This document shows positions 55,917-64,000 of a stretch of DNA of 64,000 bases, one piece after another. The stretch covers positions 1,089,204-1,153,203 of the forward strand of contig NW_003314299.1 of NCBI RefSeq assembly GCF_000143415.4. Reading direction: 5' to 3'. This DNA comes from Selaginella moellendorffii (taxonomy: Eukaryota > Streptophyta > Lycopodiopsida > Selaginellales > Selaginellaceae). The number at the start of each line of letters is the position of its first letter. The first letter of the stretch is position 1. The translations under genes and the position numbers were made by a program. The notes beneath the pieces are model-generated. The model made no database searches and was not told the origin of the DNA. It saw nothing but the letters and a program-made list of their open reading frames with translations.

Positions 55917-56798
55917 TTAATGAGACTTTGCAAAAGAATAATTAGTTCGTATTGTACAAAATCTGGTGCGCCAACACCTGAATAAAGAAGCCATAAGATG
56001 GATTTTATTCAGGAAAAAAACACTAGCATCCTTCACCCGTTCAACACCCCTCACTCTCGCACCGCTGGTAAACTTCCGCTTGCAGACGGAACATCTTAGG
56101 CGCTGTTGGTCATGCTCCTTGTTGTTAAAGTAATCAAATCTAGTCTCCTGGCCGCAAAATATACACGGAACTAGCTTTTCAGTGTCTTGCTTAAACGCCA
56201 TTGATCTCTTTCTCTTCAGGCTTTTCTCCAAACCGGGCTTGCCCAGCCCAATCGGCACCCTACAGTCACTCAAAATCTGAGCTTCACGAGGCCTTGGATT
56301 AGAAAAACTTGAGCTTTTGAGTGGCACAAGATCATGAAGAACTGCACTGGAAGATGAAGATATGTGCATAAAATCATGTAAAACTGGCTGTGAAGTTGAA
56401 GATGTTATGTTCTTCCTGTGCATGCTTGAAACCTCCAAATCAGGCAGTGCCCTTAGTTGGCTGTTCATGTTTGCTATAAGAGCAAAACGATCCTCTTCAT
56501 CCATTGCAGCAGCACCACCACTAGAACTTTCCTCTGTTTCATCTGATGACAATAACGACGACTCCGGCGAGCCCCCAGATCCAGCAATGGCTTCCGGTTT
56601 AGCATCAAATCCTCCAGCTTCATCTATACCTAGCGCTTCATCGCGAGTTACGTTTCCTGTGATTACAGTTTTCACAATTATTGAATCCGTCTCCCTCCCC
56701 CTCAAAGATGTAATATGTTTGTGACAACTTTCGAGCGATGGGTGCCAGGTTTCCGTGAGAAGAATCACACCTCTGGCACCCCGATCATCTGGCCGCAT
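55917..56798 (-). CDS. Dof-like zinc finger protein, divergent
   Basis: One open frame, 293 aa. Residues about 209-245 read VPCIFCGQETRFDYFNNKE, then RLRCSVCKRKFTSGARVRGV. This follows the Dof pattern (CxxC..TKFCYYNN...CxxC.R.WT.GG..R.V) with 20 instead of 21 residues between the cysteine pairs and without the extra Cys. Basic KSLKRKRS just before it may be a nuclear signal. The N-terminal half is acidic and Ser-rich. Dof proteins are plant transcription factors binding AAAG. The finger is unusual enough that another zinc-finger class remains possible. The last 30 residues may be intron read-through. Confidence 0.6.
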   Translation of the reverse strand: MRPDDRGARGVILLTETWHPSLESCHKHITSLRGRETDSIIVKTVITGNVTRDEALGIDEAGGFDAKPEAIAGSGGSPESSLLSSDETEESSSGGAAAMDEEDRFALIANMNSQLRALPDLEVSSMHRKNITSSTSQPVLHDFMHISSSSSAVLHDLVPLKSSSFSNPRPREAQILSDCRVPIGLGKPGLEKSLKRKRSMAFKQDTEKLVPCIFCGQETRFDYFNNKEHDQQRLRCSVCKRKFTSGARVRGVERVKDASVFFLNKIHLMASLFRCWRTRFCTIRTNYSFAKSH

Positions 56799-57105
56799 CT
56801 CATCACCTATATAAACTTTTTGGAAACTTTTTGAGTGTAACTAGAAACCTTGGATTCATAAGGTCCTAATTATAGTGAAAAAAAAGGAAACATAAGGCCA
56901 TAAAACCTTTAGGCCAAAACCCAAAACCCTGAATTTTTTGTGTGTGTTTGTTCTTGTTCGTGTTCTTCGCTGCTTCGCCACTTTTTTTCGTCTTCCCCAA
57001 ACCAGGTTTTGCTCTTGCAATCTCCATCACTCTAGTGAAACATAGCTGCTGCTCGATGCCCAGCCACCGGAACCAAAGCACCCCAACACAAAGGATCCCG
57101 CTTGT

Positions 57106-57713
57106 CTACTCGTCGACGACGTTGACAAGCTCGTACTCCACAGCGGATAGGTTGTTGTCTTCCTTGACTGTGAAACTCTCGTCGGCTGCTGGCTCCACCC
57201 TTCCCCATTTGTCCACCGCCAAGCGCATGGACCCCTTGAACATGTCGATCTTGGCGTTTCGGAGGTTTACTGTCACTCCTGGCTTCATTAGATCCACTGC
57301 AAAAAATCGAGAAAGAAACAAGGAGTTAGCAATCCAAAGAACTTGCAGACAGATGTAAGAACGAGACGATCCAAAGAACTTGTAAGAACGAAACTATCCA
57401 AAGAACTTGTAAGAATGAAACCATCGCACAAGAGCTAGATCCAATCCAAACAACTTGAGCGAAGCAAGAAAACCAAGCTGAAAGAACGAGTGAAAATACC
57501 TTGTTCGTTCCTGGCAGTGAAGATGATCACTCCAGTGTCATCACCGACGACACACTCCGCGATTCGGACCTGGCGAACGTTTTGGCCGTCGGGTCTCGCT
57601 TTCCTGAGCACCATTTTCGACGAGACCACCTTGACGACGAGCGTGTGCCCGGTGGTGCCCGGGCGGAGCTGGTCGACCTTGATAAACACGGGCTTTCGCA
57701 AGGAAGCGGCCAT
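57106..57713 (-). CDS. OB-fold nucleic-acid-binding protein, At4g28440 type
   Basis: Two exons, 57500-57713 and 57106-57296, 134 aa. Nearly the full length matches the plant At4g28440 family: KPVFIKVDQLRPGTTGHTL, RIAECVVGDDTGVIIFTARN, then KPGVTVNLRNAKIDMFKGS, MRLAVDKWGRVE and NNLSAVEYELVNVV. It is one OB fold, related to the single-stranded-DNA binding SOSS-B/hSSB proteins. Function in plants is not settled. Confidence 0.95.
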
Positions 57714-58558
57714 CTACACCACACTCGAGAGCAAAATTTCGCAAAGAACGGCGAATGCGGCGCTCAATCCTGGGGATCTAGCAGCGAATTTACCTGGACA
57801 GCGCCAAGAGATGGATCGATCACCGAGCGAGCGCCACGGACGAAGAAACCCTAACGCGCAAAATTTCCCTCTCGTGCGTGCCCTAAACGAAGCTTCGAAA
57901 TGGATTATAAAAAGTGAAATCGGGCCGTTAACTTGCGTGGATTTACCCCTGACAAGGGTGAAAAAGGCCGTCCGAATATTCTAATCGTATAATTTTGTCA
58001 TTTTCCCAGAGAGGTAGTGACGCATCAACATCGAAATCTTCTCTCCGTTTGGTAACAGGTACGTGTCCTTCTCTCTGGCGGCCCACTCCAAGAACCCTAA
58101 AAATCTCTGGCCCCATTGGGATGGTGGGAGAGGGGAGATTTTCACGGTAGCTCGCAATGCCACCAGCAGCGAGGGGGTCCACATGGAATTCGGGTAGAGA
58201 TGCTCCCATCGATCGCTCGATCGGCATAAACAAAATGGAATGGAAGGTTGCTCGCTGTCTACTTCAAGAAGGTTAGGTTCTTGCGCGCCTCGCCCAGGGA
58301 TATTTCTTGCCTTGAGCACGCAGATTTCCAGCGAGCAGCGCAGCGCCAGCGCCAGAGAGCCAATGCCGGCAGATTCTTAGCTTGCAAGGCCTCCTTGCGA
58401 GAGATTGCGGTCGATTCCAGGCGCCGGTAAGTGAATTGGCAGGGATTTCGGTTGTTCTTGGCGATATTTCGAGCGGATCTCACGATCTTTGGCAGCTGTC
58501 GGCGAGATTTGGGACCTGGAACACCGGCATCGAGAGAATCCCGCGATAATCCACCTCC
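57714..58558. other. Divergent region, OB-fold gene / DUF579 gene
   Basis: Contains both promoters. A GT...AG pair (58428-58497) could be a leader intron of the DUF579 gene. A minus-strand frame of about 112 codons (57981-58319) has no recognisable domain and is not called. Confidence 0.55.
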
Positions 58559-59503
58559 ATGGCTCTGTTCCCGTCGCCAAATCCCAAGAACAAGCCGTCC
58601 TGGAAGCTCCTCCCGATTCTCATCCTCGTCGTCTTCTCCCTCGCCTTCTTACTCTTCCGCGACGCTAGCAATCCCTCGCAATCCCTCGCATCTTCTTCTT
58701 CTTCTTCTTCCTCCTCCTCTCCCTCCTCGCAGATCGTCCTCGTCCCCGTGAAGAACACAATCTCGGTCCCAATGACGGTGGAGCGCCTCCCGCACGATCT
58801 CATGACCGCGCTCGTCCACTACGCCTCCACCGACACGACGCCACAGCAGACCCGCGAGGAGATCCTCATGACCGCCAAGGTCCTCGCCAGCCGCGGCCCT
58901 TGCAACTTCCTCGTCTTCGGGCTTGGCCACGATAGCCTCCTCTGGAAGATGCTCAACTACGCCGGAAGAACAGTGTTCCTGGAGGAGTCCGAGGATTGGA
59001 TCCGGCAGATCAGCGAGAAACATCCGGAGCTAGAGACCCATATCGTGGAGTACAGCACAGTTCTCACCGAGGCCGATCAGCTGCTAGAACACGCTCGATC
59101 CAATCGAAAGGGGAAGTGTACTGCCGTCCAGAATTTGCTACTCTCCGAGTGTAAGCTCGCGCTCAATGGGCTGGCGGACGAGCTCTTCCAGGTGGAGTGG
59201 GATGTGATCATGGTGGACGCGCCGCGCGGGTATTTCCCCGGCGCGCCCGGGAGGATGGCGGCGATCTTCAGCGCGGCGGTGATGGCGCGGAGCCGCAAGA
59301 CTGGGAATGGGACGGATGTGTTCGTGCACGATGTGGAGCGCCCCGTGGAGCGCAGCTACTCGGAGGAGTTTTTGTGCCGGGAGAATTTGGTGGAGGAATC
59401 GGTGACGAGCCATCTGTGGCATTTTAGGGTTCTTCCCAGCCCCGTGGGCAGGCACGAGTTTTGCGTTGCATCGTCTTCCTCGGGGGGATCTCCCGCCAAT
59501 TGA
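58559..59503 (+). CDS. DUF579 polysaccharide methyltransferase family (GXM/IRX15-like)
   Basis: Intronless, 314 aa. Type II membrane protein: short basic tail, membrane segment residues 17-35 (LLPILILVVFSLAFLLF), Ser-rich stem (10-Ser run near residue 50), then the domain: LMTALVHYASTDTTPQQTREE, CNFLVFGLGHDSLLW, GRTVFLEES, WDVIMVDAPRGYFPGAPGRM, DVFVHDVERPVE, FLCRENL. Relatives in the Golgi either methylate glucuronic acid on xylan (GXM) or are needed for xylan synthesis (IRX15). The GLGHDS and VDAPRGY motifs are intact. I cannot tell the subclasses apart by eye. Confidence 0.93.
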   Translation: MALFPSPNPKNKPSWKLLPILILVVFSLAFLLFRDASNPSQSLASSSSSSSSSSPSSQIVLVPVKNTISVPMTVERLPHDLMTALVHYASTDTTPQQTREEILMTAKVLASRGPCNFLVFGLGHDSLLWKMLNYAGRTVFLEESEDWIRQISEKHPELETHIVEYSTVLTEADQLLEHARSNRKGKCTAVQNLLLSECKLALNGLADELFQVEWDVIMVDAPRGYFPGAPGRMAAIFSAAVMARSRKTGNGTDVFVHDVERPVERSYSEEFLCRENLVEESVTSHLWHFRVLPSPVGRHEFCVASSSSGGSPAN

Positions 59504-59700
59504 GCTCGTGTGATCTTTCCTCCTTTCTAGAGAAATTTAGGGTTCTTCCAAAGGGCATTTCTCGATGCTATGATTTGTCGCATTTTTTTTATCAATCGTG
59601 CGCGCGTCTTCTCGACGAGAGAGCTAGATCTTCCTAGGACGAATCTTTCTTAAAGATACCTTCTTCCCCTAGGACAATATTTTAGGGCTCTAGCGCGGCA

Positions 59701-63842
<4,142 letters not shown>

Positions 63843-63913
63843 AGCAAGGTTCGCTTTGTTCTGTAAACTAGATTTGTTTCTGACTCAATGTTTAGGGGTT
63901 TGCAGCTTCCACA

Positions 63914-64000
63914 ATGGCAGCAGCATGTCCTTGCGCTTCCGTCTCCCGGCCTGGAATGCTCTCGAGCATGGGTTTTCTCAGAAATCAATGCTATCAGCTC
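63914..64000 (+). CDS. Start of a possibly plastid-targeted protein, cut by window end
   Basis: ATG at 63914 follows CACA and opens 29 codons to the edge: MAAACPCASVSRPG, then a Met-, Ser- and Leu-rich stretch. The composition (Ala, Ser, Arg, no acidic residues) resembles a plastid transit peptide. Too short to name. It begins only 71 bp after the helicase stop, so it could instead lie in the helicase 3' UTR. Confidence 0.35.
   Translation, partial: MAAACPCASVSRPGMLSSMGFLRNQCYQL

Noticed and set aside
57943-58319. A 112-codon minus-strand frame between the OB-fold and DUF579 genes
   Set aside because: No family resemblance; lies in the expected promoter and leader of the DUF579 gene.

Overview
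The window is plant nuclear DNA. Very short introns (mostly 45-60 nt), intronless PPR, CCCH, YqaJ and DUF579 genes, tight gene packing and a TTC29-like flagellar gene all suggest a free-sporing vascular plant with swimming sperm. A lycophyte such as Selaginella fits best. That assignment is inference; no marker names the species.

The window has two halves with a sharp border near 28.2 kb. The left half (1 to about 28.2 kb) is AT-rich and made of mobile-element debris. In order it holds: a degenerate hexamer satellite (about 456-730) beside a diverged LTR fragment; an intact 593-bp TRIM whose LTRs carry a 5S-rRNA-like segment (Cassandra type, 2950-3542) plus a loose LTR fragment; a fossil Rboh EF-hand exon (about 5.4 kb); a decayed gene resembling a beta-class DNA amino-methyltransferase (6.9-7.7 kb); three tandem palindromes (8561-8821); a young 7.3-kb coding-free LTR element (LARD type, 8984-16248) with perfect 5-bp target duplication, PBS and PPT; a decayed plus-strand Ty3/gypsy element (about 18.2-20.8 kb); a PPR pseudogene (about 21.5-22.2 kb); and a decayed minus-strand Ty3/gypsy element (about 22.6-25.1 kb) joined to a truncated LTR of the same family as the LARD.

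The right half (28.3-64 kb) is gene dense, with about 20 protein genes. They are: YidD (+), RR-TZF CCCH (-), B-expansin-like (+), HAD phosphatase (+), CIA30 (+), PRP39 (-), TTC29-like (+), nsLTP (-), PLS-PPR (-), DUF1685 (-), TRB telobox Myb-H1 protein (-), YqaJ nuclease (+), AVT1-type amino acid transporter (+), SKIP14 F-box (-), plastid-type aldo/keto reductase (-), Dof-like protein (-), OB-fold At4g28440-like (-), DUF579 (+), a 14-exon NIH/DExH helicase (+), and the first 29 codons of a possibly plastid-targeted protein (+). I assembled the spliced models by hand. Every multi-exon model stays in frame with GT-AG junctions, and the proteins match their families across the joins. YidD, CIA30 and most of TTC29 lie on exons too short to show up as long open frames.

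The genes are mostly unrelated housekeeping functions (splicing, complex I assembly, RNA helicase, transport, cell wall, protein targeting) in convergent or divergent pairs a few hundred bases apart. The proximity of the aldo/keto reductase (At1g06690-like) and NIH helicase (At1g06670-like) may be microsynteny with Arabidopsis.
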